DNA of 64,000 nt from Paracyclopina nana (lineage: Eukaryota > Arthropoda > Copepoda > Cyclopoida > Cyclopettidae), in NCBI GenBank assembly GCA_019096065.1, contig JAGUCH010000007.1, positions 828,501-892,500 of the forward strand, read 5' to 3'. The notes beneath the pieces were generated by a model. That model was not told where the DNA came from, did no database searches, and saw only the letters and a program-made list of their open reading frames with translations. Both the position numbers and the translations under genes were made by a program. Within the stretch, counting starts at the first letter, position 1. Each line of letters opens with the position of its first letter. Below are positions 29,884-42,289 of this stretch, piece after piece.

Positions 29884-31409
29884 TGGCTTTGGGCAGCAAT
29901 CAGGGTATGCTTTTGATGGACTTGGGAAGACTGCACAAGAGTACTGAGGATTGTTCACCACACTGTCACAACTATTTTAATAAAGTCAAATTATTAAGAA
30001 GCAATTTTGAGAGGTTACATTCATGTGCATTTACCTCTCAGTAGCAACTTGCCATCCTCCTTTCAAAGCTTTGGCACAAATTCCAAGCCTGCATTTTGGT
30101 AGTGCCCAAGTTTCTCCACCTTTGACAAATCTCCCATCTTCTGTTGTGCATCCATCTATAAAGGATTATTGAAATAAGCCGATTTTCAATTTCATTGCAG
30201 AAAATTACCATTTTCACTTGATGGTATAAAAGGTGAGGCATGAGCTATTGAAGCTGGTAAATGAGGAGGTTTGTACTCTTGCGCGGGATAACTCGGTGGG
30301 TTATACTCTGGCTCATGATAACTTGGTGGGTTATACTCTGGCTCATGATAGCTAGGAGGGTTATACTCAGGTTCATGATAGCTAGGAGGGTTATACTCAG
30401 GTTCATGATAGCTAGGAGGGTTATACTCAGGTTCATGATAGCTAGGAGGGTTATACTCAGGTTCATGATAGCTAGGGTGGGTATACTCAGGCTCATGATA
30501 ACTATGAGGGTTAAACTCTGGCTCATGATAACTAATTGGATTATGCTCAGGCTCATGATAATTAGGAGGGTTATACTCATGATAGCTTGGAGGGTTATAT
30601 TGAGGGTCATGATAACTAGGAGGGTTATACTTTTGGTGATGTGGGTCATGCTCATGGTAGCTTATTGGGTTATGATCTGACTGATGGTAACTAGAATGGC
30701 CACTTTGGGGTCTTTTGGAGCCTATTTCATACTTGAAGTTGTTGGCAATGGAGTCAATGTTGCTCTTAAAGTTATATGCTTGATTTTCTGGCAATTTGGG
30801 GAAGAGATCCAAATCTCTTCCTTGCTCAGGAGCAATGTGGCGTTTGTGGTGGATCACAAAGTTATGGAAGTCTTTGTTATTTGTACTGCTGCCAGCTTGT
30901 TTGACCTCAAATGAGTCAAAGTCAGGTAAATGCTTCCTCGGAGGTTGCAGTGGCTTCTCAGGGTAGTAAATTGTTGGTAGATCCGCGGGGTTCTTGATTG
31001 GATTGGTAAAGTGGACTTGGCTATTTTCATGGATGATAGGACTAGGTCTAAAATAAGTCTTTTGTGGCCTTGGCCTTGCTTTGGTGCCAATTCCAAACAA
31101 GGCCAATGGTTGTATGACAAAAGACCTCAAGGGCTTTTGCTTGTTTTGCTTCCTGAACCAGCCATAATTCAGTTGATATGTATTAACCCTGAAAAGTGGG
31201 AGATTATAATCCAAGCTATGAATTTACACTAATAATCATTTAATCTTCTTATGGCCTACATGAAAAGGTTGAAGCTCTCATTTAAGTATTTTTCATTTAC
31301 CACAAAGGTAATCCTTCTTAAAAAATTCTCTATTGCTTTTAATCTTTGGGTTTTTTTAGTTTTACCTTAAGATATCAAAGATTAGGATCCACAGTAAAAT
31401 TATCCTCAT
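29869..31409 (-). CDS. Secreted repeat protein with single VWC (SVWC) domain
   Basis: Exons 31409-31366, 31188-30209, 30155-30035 and 29962-29869 join in phase to about 412 residues. Exon 1 is a signal peptide (MRIILLWILIFDIL). Exon 2 encodes a Pro/Lys/His-rich stretch, then a dozen or so 10-residue repeats of the form SYHEPEYNPP. Exons 3 and 4 encode a domain GCTTEDGRF...GETWALPKC...YPDCCPKPLQC, the single-domain von Willebrand type C pattern found in arthropod secreted proteins induced by infection or nutrition. Seven cysteines are visible where eight are usual. The repeats suggest an extracellular, perhaps cuticle- or fibre-associated role. Confidence 0.82.
30280..30650. repeat. 30-bp coding tandem repeat
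   Basis: Units near GGGTTATACTCAGGTTCATGA (+ strand reading) repeat every 30 bp, several perfectly, inside exon 2 of the SVWC gene. They encode SYHEPEYNPP on the minus strand. Near-identical central units point to recent unequal exchange. Confidence 0.9.
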
Positions 31410-31897
31410 GTTTCTTTTACTTCTTCTTCAGCAGCTGGCATGCTAAGAACCGTTTCACTTGAAATTGCTATTGAAAAATCAAGTCTGGATATTTGCAGAA
31501 AATGCCATGACTGAAAGTTGGAGTGTAACTGTGAGGCAAAGACGCGTGAAAAAGATGGTCAGGTGATTTCACGCCATTGCAATTGTTGTGAAAATCAAAC
31601 AGGAAATAATGATGCAATACTAGGGAACAATTAACTGACATCTGCTGGCAACTTTTTTCATCCATTTCTGTGTGATACAAAAAAGCGCCAATTTAGAGCA
31701 AGAGTGGACTTATCAATCTAGTTTCAAGTGGATTTAACCAAAATTAGAAAAGCTTTGAAATGCCAACATAAATAATTTTTCAGCCTTCATTATGATAATT
31801 TTGTATTGATGACAATTTCAATTTTAATTTGTATATTTCACTACAAATATTATTTAGACACATACACTATTGAGTGAACTTTTGAAATGTCCTAATT

Positions 31898-32993
31898 TTA
31901 AATTCTGTTACAAATCAATTGTGAGGTGAATTTTCTGAGGGAGGAATTGCTACAGAAAATAAGAAGAGGTGCAACAAATGATAGAGCAAAATGCGGCAGC
32001 AAATCTATCAAAATTATGCTTTGATTGAGGTCAAATCTGCCAGAATTGCTGAGATAAAAGTATGCAAGTATGGTTGGGCAAGCAATGGCAATAGTCATCA
32101 TCACAGATATTACAGTGATTTTATGATTCATCAATTCTGGATTGTTAGCTTGAGTGTTGAAAGAATTTTGATGAAGAGCATTGGAGGGCTCCAAAATAAT
32201 GGGGGAAATCTTGCTTTTCTTCAGCTTTTTCTGTATTTTGCAAAAATGTTTCCTTAGGGCTAAAAGTATCATCAAAGTGATTGCCACCAACATCATCTTA
32301 AATGGAATCCTGAAAAGAAGTGATTTATTATTAAGAGATAGTAATGAACTTTTGCTTTATTTGCCTTACTTCAGTTTTAGTTCTGGAGGTGGAACCAATG
32401 CATTGTCTATTCCTTGGAGTCTATAGATGACATCTTTGCCTTCACCAGTTGCATGTCTTGCCATGCTCACTAAAAATCCAGTCAAGATGTTCATCTTGGT
32501 TAGAAAGCTGACTATGAAAGCATCATTGATTGGAGGGACTCTCTTCCACATGAACTCAGTCAGGTATCTCAATACTGTTGTTTCAATAACCACCATTACT
32601 GCCAAGACTGCAGCAGTCACCCTAACAGTTGTCAAGATCAAGCCAGCCATTAATCCAGCATTGTCCACCAAGAAGCCCTTCACCATGGTGATGTTGACAA
32701 CACTTAGGTTGCAAAGGATGATCACTCCAGATGCAGTTGTGAATAGCTAATTAAGACAAGTATTTATAAGTACAAAATTTACCTAGGGCAAAAAAGGACT
32801 ACCAGTAGTATTTTACCTGATCACTGATTCTCCTTTTAAGTGGGTCTCCTCCATATTTTTCAAACTTGATCAGGGCAATGAGCATTACATTTCCTGGGCC
32901 TTGAATCAATACCCACATTGCAATGGCCAACATTGAATGGGTCAGATCCAAAGTTGAGGATTCCTCCTGATTAGTTACCCAACTCACTTTCAT
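31898..32993 (-). CDS. Seven-transmembrane protein A, rhodopsin-family-like
   Basis: Exons 32993-32817, 32746-32370 and 32309-31898 join in phase to about 321 residues. Seven hydrophobic spans can be counted. A segment after the third (VIETTVLRYLTEF) sits where class A receptors have E/D-R-Y, and the last span reads FVAPLLIFCSNSSLRKF, in the position of the NPxxY region. Cytoplasmic loop 3 is basic (KIQKKLKKSKI). Ligand unknown. It is the first of three dissimilar seven-helix genes within 5 kb. Confidence 0.65.
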
Positions 32994-33381
32994 GTTGAAT
33001 TATGCCTGGAAGAGAGCAAGCAACTAACTGCAAAGAGGAAATGACAGCAGAGGTATGCTCTTTTAAAAATGGAGTAGAGCTCTGCAATTGTCAATTAGGA
33101 GATTAGCATCTTTTATCTCATTATAAAACTCTTAAATCTCTAGATGCTACTAATTTCATGGCATTAATGGCAATAATTTATAAATTACATTTTTATAGTA
33201 CAGTGCTTATTTCAACAGCTGATCCATGAGCTGATAATCCATACTTATTATTAGCTGTATGAGACCTTGGGCCAGTTAAGTCTGGATCTACAGTTGATTG
33301 TGGTATTCTTAAAAGCCCTCACAGATTGACAAACAATCAGGGTGGGAAAGCTAAAAGATGTTCTCACACTTGCGCAGCCAG

Positions 33382-33388
33382 TATAAAA
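33382..33388 (+). promoter_or_regulatory. TATA box
   Basis: TATAAAA lies 43 bp upstream of the ATG at 33431, a spacing that fits a very short 5' leader. Confidence 0.55.
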
Positions 33389-33430
33389 ACTTTGCCCACC
33401 TTCATTTGCAAGTGCTCAGTTATAGTCACT

Positions 33431-34137
33431 ATGAGGATTTTTGCTGTTGTTACTTGCTTAGCTTTGATCTCAGCTAAAGCTCAACTCAGCTTGGCAGCTG
33501 ATTGGGCAGATGCCAGCATCAAAGTTGACACAAAGACTGTAAGATTAACCTGGCTTGAAAAAAATAGTTAATAATAATGTAAAAAGACTCTTTAGATGGC
33601 CTGTTATACTGACAAATTTTTGTATGGCCTCATCAAAAAGGCTGGTGATACTTATGGCAGTTGCATTACCAAAAGAGGAAATTATCCAACTGGAGGCCAA
33701 ATGGGCGTCTCTTTCTGTCTTTTTGACAAACTTGGATATGTTTGTGGCTTTTTATTTAAAAAAAAATATCAATTGAATACCAAATGTGAACTTAATTTTC
33801 AGTTGAAGAGTCAAGGTATGAAAATTGACTGGGCTAAAGTGACCAAGGATTATGGAGTTTATAGCAAATTTGTCACTGACTGCAAAGACACTGACTATGA
33901 CACTGATGGTGGATTTTGGGACAATGTGAGTGATTGGTGGAATGGAGAAAACTTCAAATATCCCACTGTGGACAAAGCTATTGGCAATTTCTACAGTTGT
34001 GTAGCTGCAAAGCTTGCAAAGGTCATCATATAGCATCAAGAAGCCAGTAAATTTTAATTTATTAAGGATATTTTTCATTGCAGGAAGCTGAAGCAAAGTT
34101 TAGGTCCAAATACTTTGCTGTATGTCCAGCTGTTTGA
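33431..34137 (+). CDS. Secreted cysteine-containing protein, unknown
   Basis: Exons 33431-33538, 33596-34021 and 34084-34137 give 195 residues. The signal peptide is MRIFAVVTCLALISAKAQ. The mature part has eight cysteines (ACYTD, GSCIT, SFCLF, YVCGF, TKCEL, TDCKD, YSCVAA, FAVCPAV), consistent with four disulphides, and a Trp/Asp-rich turn region (GGFWDNVSDWWNG). I do not recognise the family. If the second intron were retained the protein would end after LAKVII; the spliced form continues an amphipathic helix to a final cysteine and is preferred. A good TATA box suggests strong, regulated expression. Confidence 0.7.
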
Positions 34138-34627
34138 TCACATAATTTTCCTCATGCATTTGCTTCATTCACTGAAATAATTTATTTAAGCACCAAATAC
34201 CTTGACTCTGTCACCTAAAAAGCTCTCAGAATATAAAGAAATGTCACAAGCTTGTGTTTCATATTTATTACCGCAACATAATAGCTCAGTTTGTTGAAAC
34301 CTCTTGGATTTTCGGCTCAGTCTGTTTCAGCAATTTTGATGGTCACACTAAAAAAATAACAAATTTGGATCAAGTATTCATTATACAATGCAAAATACAA
34401 CTGAGCCTTAATTTCCCCTGTTTTTTTAATTTCCCCTTTTCGGAATGTGAAATGTGCTCATAATTTGCTCTAATAACCTGCAAGTGAATTATTCTTTCAA
34501 AAAATGTCTCTAATGAAATTTGCCTTCATTTTTGAGAGCTTTCTAGTCAGTTCAGGTTGCCAGGTTACTCAACTGCAATCTCTTGAACGCCCAATCTCAT
34601 CAGTCCAAATTTACTCGATCTGCAGCA
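34138..34627. other. Intergenic, nothing recognised
   Basis: AT-rich spacer. No gene or repeat seen. Confidence 0.5.
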
Positions 34628-35458
34628 ATGCTTGACTTGCTGGAGAAAATCTGCTTTTCTGTGAGTGCTTTGACCAATGTGATGGTAACTCTGCCCTTTT
34701 CTGCCATCATCATGGACTACATTGCCAAAAAGCCACCAGGAATGCAAACTCTCCTGGATTTCATCTACATAGACTTAATGGCATCCTTTGGAATCATGAA
34801 TGTGATTTTCTTTTCTTTGGTTACCCTTGGGTATGCTTTTGCCCCTCACATATACCCTGTTGTGGTACACATTTTGGCCTTTGGTGATATGGCCTCAGTG
34901 TTCTACTTCCAGTGCCAATTTTTGATATTCTTAAGCATCAAGTATTTGTCCATCTATCAGACTGCTTTAGTTGACAATTATGCCAGTGAAGATAGGCATT
35001 TTGTGTTGGCAGTTCGTTTGGTATGCGCCTCATTTTCTGTGATTGGGTACATTTTTGAGTCATTCATCTATCCTGTGGACAGAATGAGGACATTCTACTA
35101 CCAACATTTGACACTTGGCTACACCAATGACAGCTTGATCATTGGCCCTCTTTTCCTCCTTCTTCTGGGCATTTTGCTTGTCATCTTTGTTCTGCTGCAT
35201 TTCAATATTGAATTCTCTGATGAGCTGACAAATAATGGAGTTTTAAGGTTCCTCACCATTTTAAGCATGCCAACATTTGTGTTGTGTTTGATTGCTGTGC
35301 AAACTGAATCTATTGATACCAAATTGGTGGCCATAATTTCCTTTGACACCTTAATGTTCAAGATCATTCCTCTGAGGATTCTGTACACCAACCAGAACTA
35401 CTGGAATCATGCCAAAAAGCTTTTGAAAAGACCACAAGACAAATTAGCCAACCCTTGA
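34628..35458 (+). CDS. Seven-transmembrane protein B, intronless
   Basis: Single exon, ATG at 34628 (MLDLLEKICFSVSALTN), 276 residues. Hydrophobic spans fill almost the whole length (for example MVTLPFSAIIMDYI, LFLLLLGILLVIFVLLHF). The C-terminal tail is short and basic (KKLLKRPQDKLANP). No family motif such as DRY or NPxxY is clear. The stop TGA is part of TGAATAAA, so the polyadenylation signal overlaps the stop. It may be a lineage-specific chemoreceptor-like or orphan receptor; that is inference from topology alone. Confidence 0.62.
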   Translation: MLDLLEKICFSVSALTNVMVTLPFSAIIMDYIAKKPPGMQTLLDFIYIDLMASFGIMNVIFFSLVTLGYAFAPHIYPVVVHILAFGDMASVFYFQCQFLIFLSIKYLSIYQTALVDNYASEDRHFVLAVRLVCASFSVIGYIFESFIYPVDRMRTFYYQHLTLGYTNDSLIIGPLFLLLLGILLVIFVLLHFNIEFSDELTNNGVLRFLTILSMPTFVLCLIAVQTESIDTKLVAIISFDTLMFKIIPLRILYTNQNYWNHAKKLLKRPQDKLANP

Positions 35459-35830
35459 ATAAATCATTATGATGTATCAATATTAACAATGTCAAAAAAC
35501 CTTATGAGCGTGCTTGAAACATAAATGGAAGTTTTTCAATGGTTTGAATGTTGAATAAACAGAAATAAGACATAATTTTTTAATTTCACAGAGCCTTTAT
35601 ACATATTTGCTTGGAGCTTGAACCTTCACAAGAATATGTAACCTACAGAGTTAAATAGCAAAATTTTCAGAGCTAAAAATATAAAAAAGTGTCATGAAAT
35701 AAGGGAGAAACTATGGAAACCAAGCATGACATGAGCACTCTAGCAAATATATCAGCTGCTTCAATCTCAGCTGAGGGCTCAGTGCAGCTCAGCTTAAGAA
35801 ACACTCCAAAACAAAGCAAACTAAAAAAGC

Positions 35831-36898
35831 ATGGATCAGAGCAATACTAATTCTCAGATTATCCATCTTTTGAGTGATTATGGCTCCACTTGTGATGAGT
35901 TTGAGCATTCTCAACTATTTTTTGTATCCATAGCTGTGATTTGGCTCAGTTTTGCTGTTTACATCATGTCTCTGCTCAGCCAAAGGAGAAAACTGAGTCT
36001 GTATGGATTTGACATCATTTGCATTCTCTTGTTTCTAAGTGCAACAGTGAGGTGAGATAAAAAGAGAAATAGAAAAGAATTGAGTCTGATTGTTACTTAA
36101 AAAGATTTGCTGCCAAACTATGGCTTGCCACTTCCAATCAAGGAGCAAATGGCTGCAAATTGAGTGTGTACACAATCACAGGAATGGCTCATGTCATCTC
36201 ATACCTTTTACTGGCCTTTCTCATCTATGCAAACTTGGGAGTGAAATCGACTGACTTCACCCAAATTGATGCAAACCTCAAAACTTACCTTGGGTGGTTA
36301 GTCTGTGGCCTTTTTGGCCTTGAAGGCCTTTTTGGAACCTTGCCAGCCCTACTCATGGAAGCTTGCACTTTCAAGCCAGCTTATTTGCCCACTTTACTCG
36401 TGCTGCAACAAATTTTGCCCACCCTTTTACCCATAGCTTTGATGCTCTATCCACTTTATTTGCTTATGTGCCAATTAAAAGGCATTGGAGGCTCTTTTGT
36501 GAAAGCTGTGGCAAGAAATGTGGTGATTTTGACAGTGACTTTTATCCTCATTTTCTCACCATTGGCTTTAACTTACACTATTGTCTTATTGGAGTAAGTG
36601 AAAACTTTACATGAGCACATTTGGCTTTTTTCACCGATTTTTGTCTCATTTCAGCCCCAGGCAGATTGACTATCTCAACCTGTGCACCATTTCAAGGGTG
36701 ATGCAATTTTTCCAAGACATTTGGTTCATTTTGGCCGTATTTGTGCTCATTTTGGGTGACCCCGAACTGAGCCAGGATTTCCCTGTCAAAACTCAAGTGC
36801 TTGCTTTGCTGCAGCAGCTGAGATCAGCAGCAAGCCTAAAAGCTGAAAAAGACTCCAGCATCACTCCAATCCATTATGAAAACCAGTCTACTCCATAA
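35831..36898 (+). CDS. Seven-transmembrane protein C
   Basis: Exons 35831-36051, 36105-36593 and 36655-36898 join in phase to 317 residues. The short extracellular N-terminus (MDQSNTNSQIIHLL) is followed by about seven hydrophobic segments, including FFVSIAVIWLSFAVYIM, HVISYLLLAFLIY and IWFILAVFVLIL. The C-terminal tail is polar (LKAEKDSSITPIHYENQ). No diagnostic GPCR motif is clear. It is not obviously a copy of neighbours A or B. Function unknown. Confidence 0.62.
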
Positions 36899-36939
36899 AA
36901 GAATATTTTTATACATGACAAAAATTCAAAGTTTATTGC

Positions 36940-39900
36940 TTATGAATAATAGGTAAGTACAGATTGCTGATTGCCCCTCACAAGGAAAAATGGAGGCATG
37001 TTTCTGGTTGTGTAGTCTAACAAAGATAAATACAATGCTGGAGGCAAATGGTCTTTCTTGGGAACTGGCAAAGTCATCACCACCAAATTGGCAGCTGCTG
37101 AGGTCTGCCTCACAATTTCAGCTATTCTCAAGTTGAAATTGATCCTTTTGGAGAACTTCCTCAAGGTGGCATCACTAACAGCATTTTCACCCAGATCCTC
37201 CTTGATCATGGACAAAAATGTGTCCCTAGTGTGCTTGGCTGGCAGAGAGACCACATCTGAAATGGCAACAATGTCATTGCAGTCAATCCTGAACTTGGCC
37301 ATCAGCTCAGCCATGTTCCTGGTGTCAGAGTCAATGTTTTCAATTTTGTGGCTCAAGAAGAAAATCCTCAATTTGCTCTTCTTGTAAATGGACCTTGAGG
37401 AGAGAATGTAAGGTAAGAGCAGAGTGAGGCCACCATCATCAAACAGCCAGTAGACATCTATGGTACCCTCCACACCCTTTTTGCCGCGAAAGCACCTGGC
37501 CTTTTCTGCCATTTGGATGCTCACAACACTGGTATTACTGTTCCTCCTGTCAGGAAACAGGGGCTTCCTGTGCTTGGACCAAACCATGGAGCTCAGCACT
37601 TTTTCCAATTTGCTAACAGGTTTGGACTCTTCCTCTTCCTCCTCATCCTAAAAAAAGTTTTTGGTACCCAAAGAAAACCTTTACAAAAAAATAAACTGAT
37701 TGCTTACTGAGTCAGGTGAAACATTGGAAGGGCAAGGGTCTAGTTCTACACTTGAGAGACCATCAAGGCCACTATCTTTTGACAGGGATAAATCATAGCT
37801 GGGGTCAGATTCTGAGCATTCTGTGATTTTTTGCACTCTTCTGCTGGGTATTTGGATGGGTGTGGATGGCTGAATCTCATCAGCTGGGACAATGTCAGTC
37901 AAATCCAGGCCACCTCTGATCCTCAGCATGCCTATGGACAAGTGATTCTTGAAGGCATGAATCAGGGTCTGAAAGTAGTCCTGGGCAGTTTCTTCACTCT
38001 TGTGCCATTCCTCCTGGAAGCAGAAATGGGCAAAAAGTTAATTATTAAAAAAAAAAATAGCCACTTTTTTTAGACTGTCTCACATGAAATCCTAAAAGCA
38101 TCATGTTGGGCACAAGTTTGCCAAGGCCACAAAAATCCATGGCAGCCTTGGTGCCTTCGCTCAATTTTGGGTTGGAAGTGACTGCATAAAAGGCCTTGAT
38201 GCGATTCAAGAGCAACCAATTTTCTCCTCTCGACTTGATTTCTTCCTTCTTCTTCCAATTCACTTTAGTGTCAGTGATGATATTAATGCAAGTCATTAAG
38301 GAAATGTCCTTGGTGATCAGATAAGCAAAGTCAATTAAGCTGGGCCGATGTGATGGATCTCCGCTGAGCACAACCAATTTGGGCCTGTAATTTTTGACAT
38401 GATCCTCCACTTTGGTCAATGATTGAACTGACTTGAGTGCAGTTATGAAGTATTGAGATTGAGTCGATGACCCCCAATTGACATCTGGTTTTCTCACTTT
38501 GATGAACACACAGAGTAAGAAGACAATGACAAAGGTCACCAAGGCTGTGACAAGGCTCATCAGAAACATGACTGCAATGCACAAAATGGTTCCAAAGAGG
38601 CTGACCCACTTGTTGTAGTACTTGAAACTAGGCCGCCATCCGGGAGTGTTGGTGATGCTGGCATGGAAGACAGCAAAGTTCATCAGAGCATAGGAGGCCA
38701 CAAAAAAGTTGGACAGCAGAGTTGAAATGTCATTGAGGTCACCGATCAAAGTGCAAGCCAACGAAACAAAGAATATCAAGACATATCCTTTGAGAGGGTC
38801 ATTGTTGGGTCCATAGCCTTCGCCAAAAGTTGTGATGTATGGGAAAAGCTTGTCCTTGGCAACAGCTTGAAACACTCTTGGAGCACCAACCAGAGATGCA
38901 ATGGCAGATGACAAGGTGGCAGCAAAGCAACCAGCATAGATCAAAGGCCCCCATGCTGACACAACTTGCATCATCTGCTGGTCATGAAAAGACCCCTTCA
39001 AACAATCCCTCCTGAAAATTCACAATTTCACACCTGAGTTTGTTAGCAAAAGAAAGTGTGCTTACTCTGAGCAGTCGTCAAATGCAAAAGTAATGTTGTA
39101 GTCCTCGATGAATGTGTCATTGAGTTCATCATTAGCAAATAAAACTTCACTGACATCTCCTGATGCATTTCGAAGGCAACATCCAGCAATCATGATGCAA
39201 TAAAGGGCATAGCTGACATAAGTGGTCGCGATAGCAGCCAGTGTTCCCTTAGGAATGGCAGAGCCTGGATCTTTCAAGTCACCAGAGAAATTGGCACCTG
39301 CCACAATTCCAGTGACAGCTGGGAAAAAGACAGCAAACACTTGGAAGAAGCTGTACTTCACTCCCCCGCTTGCCTCACCGCCTTGATAATCACTCCACAA
39401 GTTGTTCATCATCACTGTACTGTTATAGCCCACAAAGCCGTCAGCCTTTTGCTGGTCACTGGGTGGCAAAAAAGTTCCAATGATGAAGTCCACTTGGGCA
39501 ACCACAAGCAAAGCTAGCAACCCCAACTCAACCTTGGATACCCATTCCATGCCAACAATTGCCAAGCAGAGGATGGCGATCATGACAATGGTACCAATGA
39601 TGCGAATGTCATTCAGCCTTGTATCCGCAATGCCATCAAAGTCCACCAAATATTGCCGTAGCATGTCGAGCAATGATTCACAGAAGCCAATCACATACAT
39701 GGCAACAGCAATGGCGTTGGCCATGGTGATCATGAGTCCAATGGCGCCTCCAAACTCAGGTCCTGAATCAGGATCAATCAATAAACGATCACAAACGCAA
39801 TGTATCCAGATTACCTAGAGCTCTCGAAAGCATGAAGTAGATTCCGCCACCCTTGATTGTTCCGTTGGTCGAAACAGCGGACATGGACAATGATGTGATC

Positions 39901-40522
39901 AAAGTGACAGAGTTAGCCAGAGTGATGATTGCGACTCCTTCCAGGAGTCCAGCTTGACCGACCAGCCAAGACAACCTGAGGAAAAGCATGACACCCCAAA
40001 TGTTCAGCAGGCATTTAACATAGACACCCTTGATCCAGCCCATCTTCATGGGCTCATTTGGTGACACAGGAATCTCCGGATCCATATTAGTCAGTGACTT
40101 TTGCCTTGGCACTGTCAATTGACTTTTCGACATTAGCTCTTCGATTGTGGGTCTCGTTTGCCTTTTCCCATTTCCTTAGCATAGGAAACCCATTTAATTA
40201 GCATATAATTGCCTTAATGGCCGAGTACTTTACCAAGGTCAACGGATACTCTGTAATGCTCTGCTCTTGGTAGCCTGTCACCATCAACAAGGCTTTTGAG
40301 GTTAGGTTCTGGTGCAAGGTTGGGCAGAACCTCAATGGATTTGGACCTTGAGAACTTCCTCTTGACATCCTCGAGCTCCATGTTGTTATTTTTGGCCTCC
40401 TGCACCTTTGCCACTTGGAACCTTGATTGCTTTCTTCCACCACCAGCACACTGTGATCCTTCTTGGTGAGTCTCTGAATCAGAGCTGTCACTGGACTCCG
40501 ATGATGAGGAAGTAGACGCCAT
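36940..40522 (-). CDS. NKCC: Na-K-2Cl cotransporter (SLC12 family)
   Basis: Six exons in phase (40522-40234, 40174-39815, 39762-39066, 39011-38084, 38013-37708, 37647-36940), about 1095 residues. The Ser-rich cytosolic N-terminus contains RFQV, the RFx[V/I] docking motif for SPAK/OSR1 kinases. The transporter core starts [19 protein letters not shown] and continues through [27 protein letters not shown] (shown here only as landmarks), with a glycosylated loop before the fourth exon. The C-terminus ends [16 protein letters not shown], as in NKCC/NCC proteins. The protein imports Na, K and Cl across the plasma membrane for ion and volume control. KCC-type features are absent. Confidence 0.94.
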
Positions 40523-42281
40523 ATTAATGCGGCAAGTGATCAAGTAACACTAAATTCCAGCAGTAAAATCCATTGCCCTTTTATTTACGCGAGATGACCG
40601 CGCTGCGAGTAGTTGATTGGAGCTAGCTCAGCTCAACCAAAGCGTGCTGAAATCAGCTCAACCCAACCCGGCAAATTTCCTCGATGTCAAGTGAAATTTA
40701 GGGTTAACTAAGAAGTGCAAGGCTCAGCATGAAATATCCGTGATTTTTTAGAGTTGATTTAGAGTTGAGAGTTTTGAAAAGATCGGAGGTTTTAAACGAA
40801 AAATTAAAATAATTTCCAGTTTATCAGATGGAGAATTTTAATAGATTTAAAGATCTTTAGCCTTCAGTTTGGAAGGGCATGAGAATAGTCAATTTGGCCT
40901 TATGATACAAAAAAGGAAAGATTTTGAGTGATTTAAAAAAATGCAAATTTGCCTGTTGGGTTGTGCTCACATTCAGCAAACTGTGTGCGAGTGCGTCTTA
41001 GCAAACCGTTGAAATCTCCCTAAGAGAATGTTAGCATATTATAACTGCTTCTGGCATTAAAAGTGTTGGGCTCTCAATTGTGAGGTTTCATTTTTAATCT
41101 GTCAAAGCACAAAGGAATAAATGGGTTGAATTTGCCCTCTGGTCTAATTGACGAAATAATGACCTTCTCAGTAAAATAGAGGAAATGAATGATGCATAAT
41201 TTCTGCTACAGTTTAAGCCGCTGATTTATGGATGAAAATAAAGAGATAATTACTTATTGCTTCATGCATATATTACAGCAAGGTTGAATTGATGGATGCT
41301 TTTTTCCCTCAGGGGGAAGAAAATCTAGATTCGTCCGGACGAAGCAGGTAAAATTGTTGGCCATTTTCGTTTTTTCGTGAAAGTCGAGGGTGACCCATAA
41401 AAAAGCGGACCAATAATATTTTTCATGAACTTTGAGTTTTTCATGGGTCAGACCTATTTTTGTAGTAATTTTTGCTTTTCAGGTCTATTTTTTAAGGAAC
41501 AGACTCTAATTTCCAATATAAAGTAAGTAGTGGAATTTTTTGCTCCGTTTGGTTTTTTACGGGTCAGACTTCATGTGTATACAGCGTAAATGGGGTCATT
41601 GAGGTATAAAGTTGCTTATCTAATTTTTTCATCTTGAAACAATAATTGGGATTTCCATTTCATGAAGTCATCATCATATCAGGATGGACAAACAATTGAT
41701 CTGCAAATTCTTTTGTTTCAAACAGGTTTGAAAAACGAGGAAATACGCGCACAGAGTGATTCGTCAAAATTGCCAGCGCAAAACTTTCTGAATTTTCAAG
41801 GGGAGAAAAATTGAAGGGTCAGACTGTATTTTTAAACTTTCAATTTTGTTGCCTCACTCTGTATGTAATCTCACTTTTGAGGTAATATTGTATGAAAAAT
41901 TGCAGATTTTGAATGCATTTTTTGGCAAAAAAAAAAACAAAAAAGCTTTTAAATAATTTAATTGTACTTTGCCTCAAGAAGGAAAAAATTCCACTTTGGC
42001 GGCTTTAAAAAATTCCATTTGCTTGCAACTGAGCAAACTTGGCCAAAAAAACGGGCGTATTTACCTACTTTGACTAAAAAAGCTCCTGAATGGCAAGGAA
42101 TGTGGAAAAGAATAACCAGTTCTAAACTGAACCACTGAATGCTTTTATAGCTTATATAGCTTATAAAGAGAAACTCCAGGGGTTTTATTTTCCCAGTTGA
42201 AAGAACAAAAAAATATCACAATATTGTTGCAAAAAGAGTTGTGGAATTTGTCAAGTTCATTCAAAATGAGATAACAATCAT
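40523..42281. other. Intergenic, no gene recognised
   Basis: AT-rich 1.76 kb upstream of NKCC. The first 150 bp hold several TCAGCTCAACC-like direct repeats (40617-40670). No coding region is supported. Confidence 0.55.
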
Positions 42282-42289
42282 GATAAAAT

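Noticed and set aside
30261-30680. 139-codon plus-strand frame (RRVILRFMIA repeats)
   Set aside because: Antisense shadow of the 30-bp coding repeat in the SVWC gene.
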